From contig NZ_CP045643.1 of assembly GCF_009498275.1 (NCBI RefSeq), positions 62,001-126,000 of the forward strand: a stretch of 64,000 nucleotides of DNA, in the 5' to 3' direction. The notes under the pieces were generated by a model, which saw only the letters and a program-made list of their open reading frames with translations, had not been told where the DNA came from and did not search any database. Numbering within the stretch: position 1 is the stretch's first letter; each line of letters opens with the position of its first letter. Both the position numbers and the translations under genes were made by a program. This DNA is from Streptomyces fagopyri (GTDB lineage Bacteria; Actinomycetota; Actinomycetes; Streptomycetales; Streptomycetaceae). Below, in pieces: positions 49,872-58,287 of the stretch.

Positions 49872-51590
49872 GTGACAGGAAGTGACGTGACTCGTACCGA
49901 TGTCCTCGACGGCGTCCCTCCAAGCGCGGAGCCCAGTATCTGGCCGGAGCGACTTCGCCGATTCGGGTACGTGGCACCCCCCGGGGTCGACGTGCGTGAA
50001 CGCCTTGTGCCTGATTTCCGCAGAGATCTACTTTTCCTCGGAAAGTTCGCACGCTTCAACGCCTCACGGGTGAACGTCGTCGCGTCGAGCTGGCTTGGGC
50101 CGATATTCGTCGGCGCTGTAGCGGGAGCAATCCGCTTCTGGCGCCTTGGCCAGCCTCGGGCAGTCATCTTCGACGAGACCTACTACGCCAAGGATGCGTG
50201 GTCTCTTCTGCGGCTCGGCTACGAGGGTACTTGGCCGGAGCGCAGGGTCGCGGACATGCACATGCTTGCCGATCCTCAGGTGATTTCGCTTTCCGACTCG
50301 GGTTCCTTCGTCGCGCACCCACCAACGGGTAAGTGGGTGATCGCCCTTGGCGAGTGGATGTTCGGTCTAGATCCATTTGGTTGGCGCTTCATGTCAGCGG
50401 TCCTGGGCACGCTGTCGGTGCTCATGCTGTGCCGAATAGGCCGTCGCCTCTTCCGTTCGACACTGCTCGGCTGCCTGGCCGGCACGTTGATGGCGGTCGA
50501 TGGTCTGCATGTGGTGATGAGCCGCTCCGCTCTCCTCGACCTTGTCGTCATGTTCTTCGTTCTCTGCGCGTTTGGATGTCTTCTGATCGACCGGGATCGC
50601 GCACGGGCGCGGCTTGCCGCAGCCCTGCCGATTGGCTCAGACGGTCGCGCACGGCCGGATGCGTGCATTGGTGACCGTGCTGGAATGGCGGTGCGCTTCT
50701 GGCGGCTTGCGGCCGGGCTTTCGCTGGGGCTGGCAGCCTCTACGAAATGGAACGGTCTGTATTTCCTTGTCTTTTTCGTGATCTTGACGGCGCTGTGGGA
50801 CGTTGGGGCTCGTCGCGCAGCAGGGGCTCAACGCCCGTACCGGGCCGTGCTTCGCAAGGACCTCGGTTGGTCGGTCCTTTCGTTGATCCCGGTCGCCTGC
50901 GTGACCTATCTGGCGACGTGGACAGGCTGGTTCCTGTCCGACAACGGCTACGGACGCCACTGGGCCGACGGCCGAGGCGGCACCTGGTCGTGGATTCCTG
51001 CACCACTGCGGAGCCTGTGGCACTACGAGTACGGGGTCTACCAGTTCAATGTGGGGCTTCACGCCCCACATAAATATCAGTCAAATCCATGGAGTTGGCT
51101 GGTACTGGGTCGCCCTGTGCTGTTCCAGTACGAGTCACCAAAACTCGGGCAGGGCGGATGCCATGAGGCGACAGGTTGCGCACAGACGATCCTAGCGCTC
51201 GGTACCCCTCTATTGTGGTGGTCCGCATGCTGCGCCCTGGTCTATTTGCTCTACCGGTGGGCGCTGCGCCGTGATTGGCGTGCTGGTGCCGTCCTTTGTG
51301 CGGTGAGTGCCGGCTATCTCCCCTGGTTTCTCTACCAGGACCGCACGATCTTTCAGTTCTACGCGGTCGTTTTTGTACCGTACCTGTGTCTGGCCGTGAC
51401 GATGATGGTGGGTGCAATCCTGGGGCCGCCGGGTGCAACGAGCAATCGACGTGCGGTGGGGGCTGTGGCCGCGGGTGTCCTTACGCTCCTAATCCTCTGG
51501 AATTTCATCTATTTCTTCCCGATTTACACGGCGCAGGTGATTCCGTACTCAGGCTGGCAAGCCAGGATGTGGTTCACCACGTGGGTTTGA
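49872..51590 (+). CDS. pmt: Polyprenyl-phosphate-mannose protein mannosyltransferase (PMT family)
   Basis: A 572-residue membrane glycosyltransferase (GTG 49872; a GTG at 49887 is another possible start). After a cytoplasmic N-terminus, the first helix precedes the catalytic acidic motif RAVIFDETYYAKDAWSL (Asp-Glu of the first lumenal loop). Later blocks include FVAHPPTGKWVIALGEWMFG, GWRFMSAVLGTLSVLMLCRI, a glycine/serine helix AGLSLGLAASTKWNGLYFLV, and FLYQDRTIFQFYAVVFVPYL. About 11 membrane segments are present. PMT transfers mannose from polyprenyl phosphate to Ser/Thr of exported proteins. Streptomyces normally carry one conserved pmt gene in the core; the mosaic surroundings suggest this may be a second copy. 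Confidence 0.88.
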   Translation: MTGSDVTRTDVLDGVPPSAEPSIWPERLRRFGYVAPPGVDVRERLVPDFRRDLLFLGKFARFNASRVNVVASSWLGPIFVGAVAGAIRFWRLGQPRAVIFDETYYAKDAWSLLRLGYEGTWPERRVADMHMLADPQVISLSDSGSFVAHPPTGKWVIALGEWMFGLDPFGWRFMSAVLGTLSVLMLCRIGRRLFRSTLLGCLAGTLMAVDGLHVVMSRSALLDLVVMFFVLCAFGCLLIDRDRARARLAAALPIGSDGRARPDACIGDRAGMAVRFWRLAAGLSLGLAASTKWNGLYFLVFFVILTALWDVGARRAAGAQRPYRAVLRKDLGWSVLSLIPVACVTYLATWTGWFLSDNGYGRHWADGRGGTWSWIPAPLRSLWHYEYGVYQFNVGLHAPHKYQSNPWSWLVLGRPVLFQYESPKLGQGGCHEATGCAQTILALGTPLLWWSACCALVYLLYRWALRRDWRAGAVLCAVSAGYLPWFLYQDRTIFQFYAVVFVPYLCLAVTMMVGAILGPPGATSNRRAVGAVAAGVLTLLILWNFIYFFPIYTAQVIPYSGWQARMWFTTWV

Positions 51591-52020
51591 GGCCTCGCGC
51601 ACCTGCACGGTGGAGGTCAAGGTCATTCCAACGTGCAAGCCAGAGTGTGTCCGGGCTCGGATGCGACTCGATGGCGTCCCACCAGGTGCAACACCATTGC
51701 TTTTGGAGGTGGCGTTGCTGTCAAGGGGCCCACGCGTCGTGGATCACTTCGGTGTGGATGGCGTATTTCTGGGCTGAGCACGGGGGGGCGGTTCCGGTTG
51801 AAGGGGTACTTGCTGTACCTCTTCAGCATCCGTGATTTCACCCGTCACCGGCGTTGCTGCGGGATCACGTTCGCCAGGGCGGCGCGGCCGATCGCGCCGA
51901 CCAGTGAGCCTCTTCGAGCTGGCCATCGATCAGGCAACTGTCCACGAAGCGCGACAAGCGAGGCTCCCGGGCTGTTGATCGAGATGTCTGACGTCTCAAC
52001 CACACTGCTCGGGGGCCTCG
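51591..52020. other. Region before the transposase scars, no intact gene
   Basis: About 430 bases with short frames in all directions, none convincing. Given the transposase remnants that begin at 52021, it is probably also debris of inserted elements. Confidence 0.35.
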
Positions 52021-52117
52021 TTGGTCATCCATCCTGCCGCACTCGACCTGCCCCATGCGCTCGTGGAGTGGGTCACCATGCTTGTCCTCACCCGTGAGGG
52101 TGACCGGGGCCTCCCCC
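52021..52117 (+). pseudogene. N-terminal remnant of an IS5-like transposase
   Basis: The frame opening VIHPAALDLPHALVEWVTML, then VLTREGDR, resembles the start of a common actinobacterial IS5-group transposase (the HTH that precedes a DDE_4 domain). After GDRGLPL the similarity stops and the frame continues as nonsense into the next scar, so only about 30 codons remain. Confidence 0.5.
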
Positions 52118-52120
52118 TGA

Positions 52121-52408
52121 GTGGTGGACCTGTTCCAGCCGGACTTCACCGCCACCGAGCCTGGGCGGAAATTCGTGGGCGACATCACGTATCTCCCGTT
52201 CGCAGGCGAGGAGTTCCTCCATCTCGTGACCGTGCTGGACTGCTTCAGCCGCAAGGTCGTCGGCTGGTTCATCGCCGACCACATGCGCACCGGCCTGGGC
52301 GCCGACGCACTGCGGACGGCCGCCGCGACCCGCGGCGGCCTGGACGGCGCCGCGTTCCACACCTACCACGGAGCTCAATACGGATCGAGCGCCTTCGCCG
52401 GCCTCTGA
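52121..52408 (+). pseudogene. Fragment of an IS3-family transposase catalytic domain (orfB)
   Basis: About 95 codons of the rve integrase core: DFTATEPGRKFVGDITYLPF (first catalytic Asp in GDITY), HLVTVLDCFSRKVVGWFIAD, HMRTGLGADALRTAAATRGG, then FHTYHGAQYGSSAFAGL. In active IS3 elements the last block reads HSDHGSQY; here the second Asp is replaced by Tyr (HTYHG) and the domain ends before the Glu, so the fragment is inactive. Confidence 0.8.
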
Positions 52409-52453
52409 ACCGTCCTGGCCTTTCTGCCGCCTCGTGGTGAGGTAGCACAGAGG

Positions 52454-52618
52454 ATGAGACACGTGCCCAAGGAGATTGATCCCGCGCTTCAGAGCCAGGC
52501 TGTGCGTCTGGTGACCCAGCATGAACCGCCGGGCGGCGGGCCGGGTGGGAGCGCTGACGCCCGCCCAACAGTGGCTCCTGGACACGGTCGGCATCCCTCT
52601 GGCGCCATGGCAGAGTAA
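52454..52618 (+). pseudogene. Start of an IS3-family orfA transposase, truncated
   Basis: ATG at 52454 begins MRHVPKEIDPALQSQAVRLV then TQHEP, the usual opening of IS3 orfA HTH proteins. The frame then becomes low-complexity and stops at 52618. In another frame the following segment LTPAQQWLLDTVGIPLAPW resembles a helicase-associated repeat, so this seems to be a junction between two unrelated fragments. Confidence 0.5.
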
Positions 52619-52623
52619 CCGTC

Positions 52624-54198
52624 GTGCACACGTCGAAGCGCGTCACCACCAAGTCTCAGCGAATACCGGGCGGAGGCTCCTCTCACCCGATCCGGTCCCT
52701 CAGGGCGGCGGTCGCGCTGGTGGTCCTCGCCCTCAGCGTGCCGGCGGGGCTCCTCGGCTGCTCGGCCTCGTGGGAAACCTTCCCTGCCGAGCTCGACGCG
52801 CCCTCCGTCTTGTACGTCCCGCGCCATGCCGAGAACAGCTCGATGTTGAGGATCGGCATCGACCAGAAATTCGCGGAGCGAGAATCGGGCCATTACACGG
52901 TCGCCTTCGACGCGACGGACCTCAAGGGTGTCGCCGTCCTGAAATCGGATCAGGACGACTGCCCTGTCAGGCTGACCACTTTCCGCTGCGGCGGCGACCT
53001 CCTCGATCACCAGTACGGCGGGAGTGGACACTCCTTCCGCGTGAATCCCGCGGACGGTGCCCAGGCGGGCGACTCGGCAGTGCTGCGTTACCGATTGACC
53101 TCGCCGGGCCTACCGAGCATCACGGCCAGCACCCGCATCGTCGTCGGCAGACCGGCGCTGGCCGTCGAGGCACGGGCGGACCGGGAGGGCGTGACGCCGG
53201 GCGGACGGGTCGCCGTCTCGCTGACCCTGCGCAACACCGGGGACGTCCCCGCTCACGGAGTCTCGCTCTTCATCAATGCCGGTGACGGTCTGCGGATGGC
53301 AGTCAAGCACTGCAACTGCCGCTATAGCGGCGCCACATCGGCCTGGTGCCGACTGCTCGACGACGATGTCGTCATCCCGCCCGGAGCGTCCTACCACCTC
53401 GCCGCTCCCGAGGCTTTCACGCTCACCGACGACGCCACCTACCCGGTCGTCGTCTTCGAGGCCGCCGGCCTCGGGACGGACTACATCCCGCCGAAGGCGT
53501 GGGCCTCGCAGTACGAGTCCGGACAGGGACCCGCACTCCGCTACGTCCCCGGGGCCGCCCGGAACGAGGGCAAGGACACGGGAGCGCCGCACGCCAGGAA
53601 CGACAGCGCAGCACAGCTCGAGTTCGCCGTGCGCAGCACCAGCGACCTGGTCGCGCTCGCCGGCACCGCGAGGGGGCCCGTCGGTAGTCGGGCGGACGTG
53701 CGCATCGGTGTGCGCAACGACGGCCCGGGCGCGCTTCCGGCCAAGGTCAGGGTCGAGTTCGCGGTGCCGGCCGGCACCACCGTCGTGTCGTCGCCATACA
53801 AGTTCGAGCGGGACGAGGAACTGCTCGACCAGGCCTGCCGAGCCCTCGCCGCCGACGGCTCGCCCCTTGCCGAAGCGTCCGTGAGTCAGCCGAGCGCCCG
53901 CCGGTACGTGTGTACGGCACAGGCGGGGAAGGCGGGAGCCACCACGACCTTCCCCTTCACCCTCCGTATCGACAAGGACATGGCGCATCGTGGCGGGCGG
54001 GTCACCGTCGCCGACGGCGACAGCCACCACCCGAGCAACGACCCGAAGACCGCCAACGACAGCGCCGATGTCGCGGTGTCCGTGTGGCCGGGCCCGGCCT
54101 GGGCCACCCCTGGCCTCTATGCGACTGCCGGGATCGCCCTCGGCGTGCTCGCCCTCGTCACGGCTCTGGCCAGTTGGAGGCGCCGACGCTCACGCTGA
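52624..54198 (+). CDS. Exported envelope protein with Ig/DUF11-like domains and C-terminal membrane anchor
   Basis: A 524-residue protein. A long basic N-terminus leads into a hydrophobic signal (LRAAVALVVLALSVPAGLLG followed by Cys; only partly lipobox-like). The extracellular part has Cys pairs (DDCPVRLTTFRCGG; KHCNCRYSG...AWCRL) and at least two CARDB/DUF11-type beta domains: RVAVSLTLRNTGDVPAHGVS and RADVRIGVRNDGPGALPAKV. A C-terminal helix GLYATAGIALGVLALVTALA is followed by WRRRRSR, a stop-transfer anchor without an LAXTG motif. It probably spans the wall as a structural or adhesive stalk. It converges on the LAXTG protein at 54301, which has the same domain types. Confidence 0.75.
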   Translation: MHTSKRVTTKSQRIPGGGSSHPIRSLRAAVALVVLALSVPAGLLGCSASWETFPAELDAPSVLYVPRHAENSSMLRIGIDQKFAERESGHYTVAFDATDLKGVAVLKSDQDDCPVRLTTFRCGGDLLDHQYGGSGHSFRVNPADGAQAGDSAVLRYRLTSPGLPSITASTRIVVGRPALAVEARADREGVTPGGRVAVSLTLRNTGDVPAHGVSLFINAGDGLRMAVKHCNCRYSGATSAWCRLLDDDVVIPPGASYHLAAPEAFTLTDDATYPVVVFEAAGLGTDYIPPKAWASQYESGQGPALRYVPGAARNEGKDTGAPHARNDSAAQLEFAVRSTSDLVALAGTARGPVGSRADVRIGVRNDGPGALPAKVRVEFAVPAGTTVVSSPYKFERDEELLDQACRALAADGSPLAEASVSQPSARRYVCTAQAGKAGATTTFPFTLRIDKDMAHRGGRVTVADGDSHHPSNDPKTANDSADVAVSVWPGPAWATPGLYATAGIALGVLALVTALASWRRRRSR

Positions 54199-54300
54199 GC
54201 ACGACGAACGCGACGGCTCGGCCGTGTGGGTCGTCGACATACGAAGGCCAGCCGGGGCCCCAACTCCTGGCCGGCCCGCGCCGTTCGGTGGGGCGGCTGA

Positions 54301-55518
54301 CTATCGGCGGGTGGCGCGGCGGCGGGCCACCAGGACGGCACCCGTGCCCGCGGCGACGGCCGCGGCCGCGGCACCGGCGATGGAGAGCGTCGCACCGGAG
54401 CCGGTGCTCGCCAGATCGCCGTCCGCGGTGGGGGAGTTCGAGCGGTCGGTGGTGTCGTGAGCGGTCGAAGTGGGGGTGGCCGAGCCGCTCGTCGAGCCGG
54501 GGCCGGCCGTCGTCGAGCCACCGCTGCCGGTCAGGCTGAGCGTGATGGAGGCCGTGTCGTTCGCCGTGTTCTTGTCGAACGGCCGGGACTCACCGGCCAG
54601 CGCCACCGAACCCTTCGCCCCCGGCACCGCCTTGTCGATCCTCAGATTGAAGGTGTAGGTCTCGCCCTTGCCCTCGTCAACCCAGGACTCGCTGGTGCCG
54701 CACTCGTAGGTGCCGGTGGCCACCTTGTCGCAGAAGCCGTGGGCCTTGGTCACCGTCGTACCGGCAGGCATCTTGATCCTGACCTTGGTCACCGAGACGT
54801 CGCCGTCCCGCAGCACCCAACCCGGGCCCGCGTCCGTGAACTTCACGGACAGGGGGACCGTGTCGCCGACGGCGCCCTTGGCCCGGGCGCCCGCCACCTC
54901 GAAGTCGGCGGTGTTGTCCGCGGTCACCTTCATGTCGGCGGCGTCCCAGTCCGGGTGAGGGTCGTCGCGGGGACCGGCCGGGGTGGCGCCGGGCTGCTCG
55001 ACAAGCTTGACCGCGGGGCCCGTTCCGCGCACCGGCTCGCTCGCGTTGTCGCCGGGGGAGGGCTCGCTGGTCTCCACCGTCACACGCAGCCGGTCGTAGA
55101 GCGCGTGGCCGAGGGCCTTCAGGGTCAGCGCTTTCTCGGCGGCGTAGACCGTGCCCGGCTTCACGGTCTGGTCGAACTTGCAGACCGCCACGGACTTGCT
55201 CGGTGCCTCGTCGAACGACGGGATCTCGTAGCCAATGCAGTTGGAGGGCAGTTCGGTATGGCTCAGGCCGCGGGTGACGGTGTACGAGAGCCAGACCTTG
55301 TTCGCGGCCGCGGTACCGGTGTTCGTGAAGGTGACCGGCGCGTCGAAGGTGCTGCCCGGCTTGACGCCGTCGATGGGCGCGATCTTGCCCAGTGTCATCG
55401 CGGCCGAGGAGCCGTCGTCGGCGACAGCCGGCGCGGCACCCAGTGCGATCAGGGCGACGGCCCCGACTGCGCTGGCGGTCTGGCGGCGTGGGCGGAGGCG
55501 GGGAGAGCTCTGGAGCAT
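54301..55518 (-). CDS. Sortase-anchored surface protein (LAXTG type)
   Basis: A 405-residue wall protein with a signal peptide (SAVGAVALIALGAAPAVADD) and two or three DUF11/CARDB-like beta domains: STFDAPVTFTNTGTAAANKV, DTVPLSVKFTDAGPGWVLRD, TYTFNLRIDKAVPGAKGSVA. A Ser/Thr/Gly/Pro-rich wall-spanning linker follows, then the sorting signal: LASTG, hydrophobic helix LSIAGAAAAAVAAGTGAVLV, and the basic tail ARRRATRR. LASTG fits the LAXTG motif used by class E sortases of Streptomyces. Cys pairs (SNCIGYE...VAVCKF; GFCDKV...YECGTS) suggest disulfides. It is convergent with the TM-anchored protein at 52624, probably a functional pair on the cell surface. Confidence 0.87.
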   Translation of the reverse strand: MLQSSPRLRPRRQTASAVGAVALIALGAAPAVADDGSSAAMTLGKIAPIDGVKPGSTFDAPVTFTNTGTAAANKVWLSYTVTRGLSHTELPSNCIGYEIPSFDEAPSKSVAVCKFDQTVKPGTVYAAEKALTLKALGHALYDRLRVTVETSEPSPGDNASEPVRGTGPAVKLVEQPGATPAGPRDDPHPDWDAADMKVTADNTADFEVAGARAKGAVGDTVPLSVKFTDAGPGWVLRDGDVSVTKVRIKMPAGTTVTKAHGFCDKVATGTYECGTSESWVDEGKGETYTFNLRIDKAVPGAKGSVALAGESRPFDKNTANDTASITLSLTGSGGSTTAGPGSTSGSATPTSTAHDTTDRSNSPTADGDLASTGSGATLSIAGAAAAAVAAGTGAVLVARRRATRR

Positions 55519-55957
55519 GTGGGGGTCCTCTGGTGAACCATCGGTGACAGGCGAACGAACGGTGCGGGAACGCGAGTTCTGTCACGTGAGACCTGTCTGT
55601 GCGTCGGATGGTTGCACTGGGCATCGGGATGCGTCGGAGACGGGAGCGACGGGCGTGTTCCGCGGAGGTGTCCGCGATGCGGGACAGCGGTCTCTGATTC
55701 CAAGGGACGTCGCAAGATCGGGAACCCGCGCAGGAACCGACATGCGGCGTCGAACTGCCGCTAGACCAGGGGGAGCCGCCTGGCGCCCTCACACCGTCCG
55801 GGCGCTGATGGTCCTCAACCTGCACGAGATCACCCGGTGACAAGCGGTCTGCCCACCAGACAGGCCTCGACGACCGGTACGAGCACGGCGTCACCTGCCC
55901 ACTTCACCCCCATGACCTGCACGTTCAGGATGAATGGAACTCATTGATCGTGGGCTG
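55519..55957. other. Upstream region of the surface-protein gene, no other gene
   Basis: About 440 bases between the LAXTG protein start and the end of the TetR gene. It holds the promoter of the surface-protein gene. No repeat or structured RNA was recognised. Confidence 0.35.
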
Positions 55958-56533
55958 CTACGGGCAACGCACAAGGGGCAGGAAGATCGTGTCGACGATC
56001 TCCTCGATGACGTGATCGGGCACCGGAGCGAAGGTCGAAAGGATCTCGTGGCGCAGCAGTACGAAGGGGAGGGTCTTGATGCGCTCGGTAAGGTGCTCCG
56101 GTTTGATCTCGCCGCGGTCGGCGGCGCGGTCGAAGATCGTATCGAGCTCTTCCTTGCGGCCCGTCGCGACGGGATCGAACAGGTCGCTGGGGCTTCTTCC
56201 GGTTTCCCGGTGGTAGCTGGCCAGGTGCGCGTACATCACGGTGACCTGCTGCACATGCGATGTGCCGATCTCCCGCATGAGGGTGAGGACGTCCTCCCGC
56301 AGACTTCCCGTGTCGGGAAGATCGGGGCGGGTCTTCTTGAGGATGTGGACGATGGTGGCCCGGATGAGTTCGTCGCGGTCGGACCAGCGGCGGTAGAGCA
56401 CGGGAGGGCTGGTGCCCGCGCGCTTGACGACGGCATCCATGGTGAATCTGGCGTATCCGCTGTCGGTGAGTTCCTCCCAGGCCGCATCGAGGAGTGCCTT
56501 CTCCAGTGCTGCTCCATGGCGTCGCTGAGTCAT
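55958..56533 (-). CDS. TetR-family regulator of the divergent efflux gene
   Basis: A 191-residue TetR protein. The HTH is ARFTMDAVVKRAGTSPPVLY followed by RRWSDRDELI. The C-terminal domain (TetR_C_11-like, with VQQVTVMYAHLASYHRETGR and RGEIKPEHLTERIKTLPFVL) should bind the efflux substrate. It is divergent from the DHA2 transporter gene; an inverted-repeat operator region (56551-56615) lies between them. Derepression by a toxic compound would turn on export. Confidence 0.88.
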   Translation of the reverse strand: MTQRRHGAALEKALLDAAWEELTDSGYARFTMDAVVKRAGTSPPVLYRRWSDRDELIRATIVHILKKTRPDLPDTGSLREDVLTLMREIGTSHVQQVTVMYAHLASYHRETGRSPSDLFDPVATGRKEELDTIFDRAADRGEIKPEHLTERIKTLPFVLLRHEILSTFAPVPDHVIEEIVDTIFLPLVRCP

Positions 56534-56550
56534 CGCTCGTTCTCCAGCGT

Positions 56551-56615
56551 AGATAGACTTGCCTTTCTTAGGGCGTCAGCCTACCTTGCTTGGGACAAGA
56601 AAGAGTCGTCTATCT
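56551..56615. promoter_or_regulatory. Inverted operator pair between tetR and the DHA2 transporter gene
   Basis: AGATAGAC (56551-56558) and its exact complement GTCTATCT (56608-56615) flank a second inverted pair (CTTTCTT / AAGAAAG). Taken as 21-base arms (56551-56571 and 56595-56615) the two are complementary at 15 of 21 positions. The spacing places one arm by each promoter. Confidence 0.6.
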
Positions 56616-56628
56616 TAAGGTCCTGATC

Positions 56629-58122
56629 ATGCGCACTTCCCGTCGTCAGGCCAGGCCCGTCCCCTCAGACCCCGGCCGCGTGGACCCCGCCGTATTACGC
56701 ATGGCGATCACCCTCATCGTCGGCGCCCTCGGTGTCGTTTTCGACACCACCATCATCAGCGTCGCCCTCAACGGCCTGACCGAAGACCTCGATGCCCCAC
56801 TGTCGACCATTCAATGGGTCAGCACCGGGTACATGCTGGCCGTCTTCATCACCATCCCGCTCGCCGGACGGGCCCAGTCACGCCTCGGCGGCCGGCACCT
56901 GTGGATCTCCGCCCTGGGCGGCTTCCTGGCTGGCTCGATCCTGAGCGCCCTGGCATGGAACGCGACCAGTCTGATCGTCTTCCGCATAGTGCAGGGCCTG
57001 GCGGGCGGCATAATGATGCCGCTGATGTACACCCTGCTCATGCAGGCCGCGAAGGGCCGCAACATCGGCAAGGTCATGGCCATCATCACCGTGCCCACGG
57101 CACTCGGCCCGATCCTCGGCCCCGTCCTGGGCGGTCTCATCCTCCATCTGGCCGACTGGCGCTGTCTGTTCTTCATCAACATCCCCTTCTGCCTCGTCGG
57201 CATGTGGCTCGCCCGGCGCAACCTGCCCGACGACCGACCCGCACCCGACAGCCCCCGCACCCGCCTGGACACCGTCGGCCTGCTCCTGCTGTGCCCGGGT
57301 TGCGCGGCCCTCCTCTACGGCCTCTCCCAAGTCGACGGCACCGCGGACTTCGCCGACGCCCAGGTCCTCATCCCGCTGCTCGCCGGGCTCGCTCTCGTCG
57401 GGGGCTTCATCCCCTGGGCGCTCGCCCGCGACAGCGGCTCACTGATCGACGTGCGCATGTTCCGACACCGCTCGGTGTCCTCGTCCTCCACCCTGCTCTT
57501 CCTCGGCGGCATCTCCCTGTTCGGGTCGATGATGCTGCTGCCCCTGTACTTTCAGCAGGTCCGCGGCGCGACCCCTCTCGGTGCCGGACTGCTGCTCATC
57601 CCCCAGGGGCTCGGCGCCCTCGTCGCCCGCGGTCTGGTCGGCACTTACATGGACCGCGTCGGCCCCCGCGCGGTGGCCCTCGTAGCCTTCGTCCTCGTCG
57701 CCGCGTCCACCGTGCCATTCGCCTTCGTCACCGCCAACACCAGCGAAATCCTGCTCATGGCCGCGCTGTTCATCCGCGGCATCGCCCTGGGCGCTGCCAT
57801 GATCGCGCCCATGGGCGCCGCCTACGTAGGACTGGAGCACGAGGAGATCCCCGACGCCAGCATCATCACCCGCGTCGCCCAGCAGATCGGCGGCGCGGTG
57901 GGCATCGCCGTCCTCATCGTCATCCTTCAGCAGCACATCGGCGACGCCGATACCTCCGGTGCCCTGGCAGGCGGCTTCAGCCACGCGTTCCGGTGGTCCG
58001 TCGCCCTCACCATCGCTGCCGTCCCGCTCTGCCTGCTCCTGCCCAGCCGGACCGAGCCTGCGGCCCCCGCCGACGACAAGGCAGAGCAGATCAGCGAGAA
58101 GACGGGCCCGGCCACGAAGTGA
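56629..58122 (+). CDS. DHA2-family MFS drug efflux transporter (14 TM)
   Basis: A 497-residue permease from the ATG at 56629. It shows MFS motifs in DHA2 order: helix 1 with LGVVFDTTIISVALNGL (motif D1), WVSTGYMLAVFITIPLAGRA, motif A-like RLGGRHLWISALGGFLAGSI, motif C in helix 5 TVPTALGPILGPVLGGLILH followed by WRCLFFINIPF, and two extra central helices. It should export cationic or amphipathic drugs with proton antiport. It is controlled by the divergent TetR. Its acidic/lysine C-tail is cytoplasmic. The SGNH esterase gene follows on the same strand after about 165 bases. Confidence 0.92.
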   Translation: MRTSRRQARPVPSDPGRVDPAVLRMAITLIVGALGVVFDTTIISVALNGLTEDLDAPLSTIQWVSTGYMLAVFITIPLAGRAQSRLGGRHLWISALGGFLAGSILSALAWNATSLIVFRIVQGLAGGIMMPLMYTLLMQAAKGRNIGKVMAIITVPTALGPILGPVLGGLILHLADWRCLFFINIPFCLVGMWLARRNLPDDRPAPDSPRTRLDTVGLLLLCPGCAALLYGLSQVDGTADFADAQVLIPLLAGLALVGGFIPWALARDSGSLIDVRMFRHRSVSSSSTLLFLGGISLFGSMMLLPLYFQQVRGATPLGAGLLLIPQGLGALVARGLVGTYMDRVGPRAVALVAFVLVAASTVPFAFVTANTSEILLMAALFIRGIALGAAMIAPMGAAYVGLEHEEIPDASIITRVAQQIGGAVGIAVLIVILQQHIGDADTSGALAGGFSHAFRWSVALTIAAVPLCLLLPSRTEPAAPADDKAEQISEKTGPATK

Positions 58123-58287
58123 GCACGCGTCCGACGCACTGGCGAGGACGGCTCACTGGACCACACCGCACGCCCGAACCGCTCGTGGACCTCCCGTAGC
58201 GGCTCACCCTCGGCGAGCTCGTGCAGCCAACCTCCCCGGGCATCCCGTCGACGATCACCTCCGACCACGACAAGGAGCACACCCCGC

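Noticed and set aside
52624..54198. Lipoprotein call for the TM-anchored envelope protein
   Set aside because: The sequence GLLGC is only partly lipobox-like (Leu at -2) and the protein has a C-terminal membrane anchor, so I did not call it a lipoprotein.
54457..55536. 359-codon plus-strand frame opposite the LAXTG protein
   Set aside because: Antisense artefact; the minus strand has a signal peptide and sorting signal.
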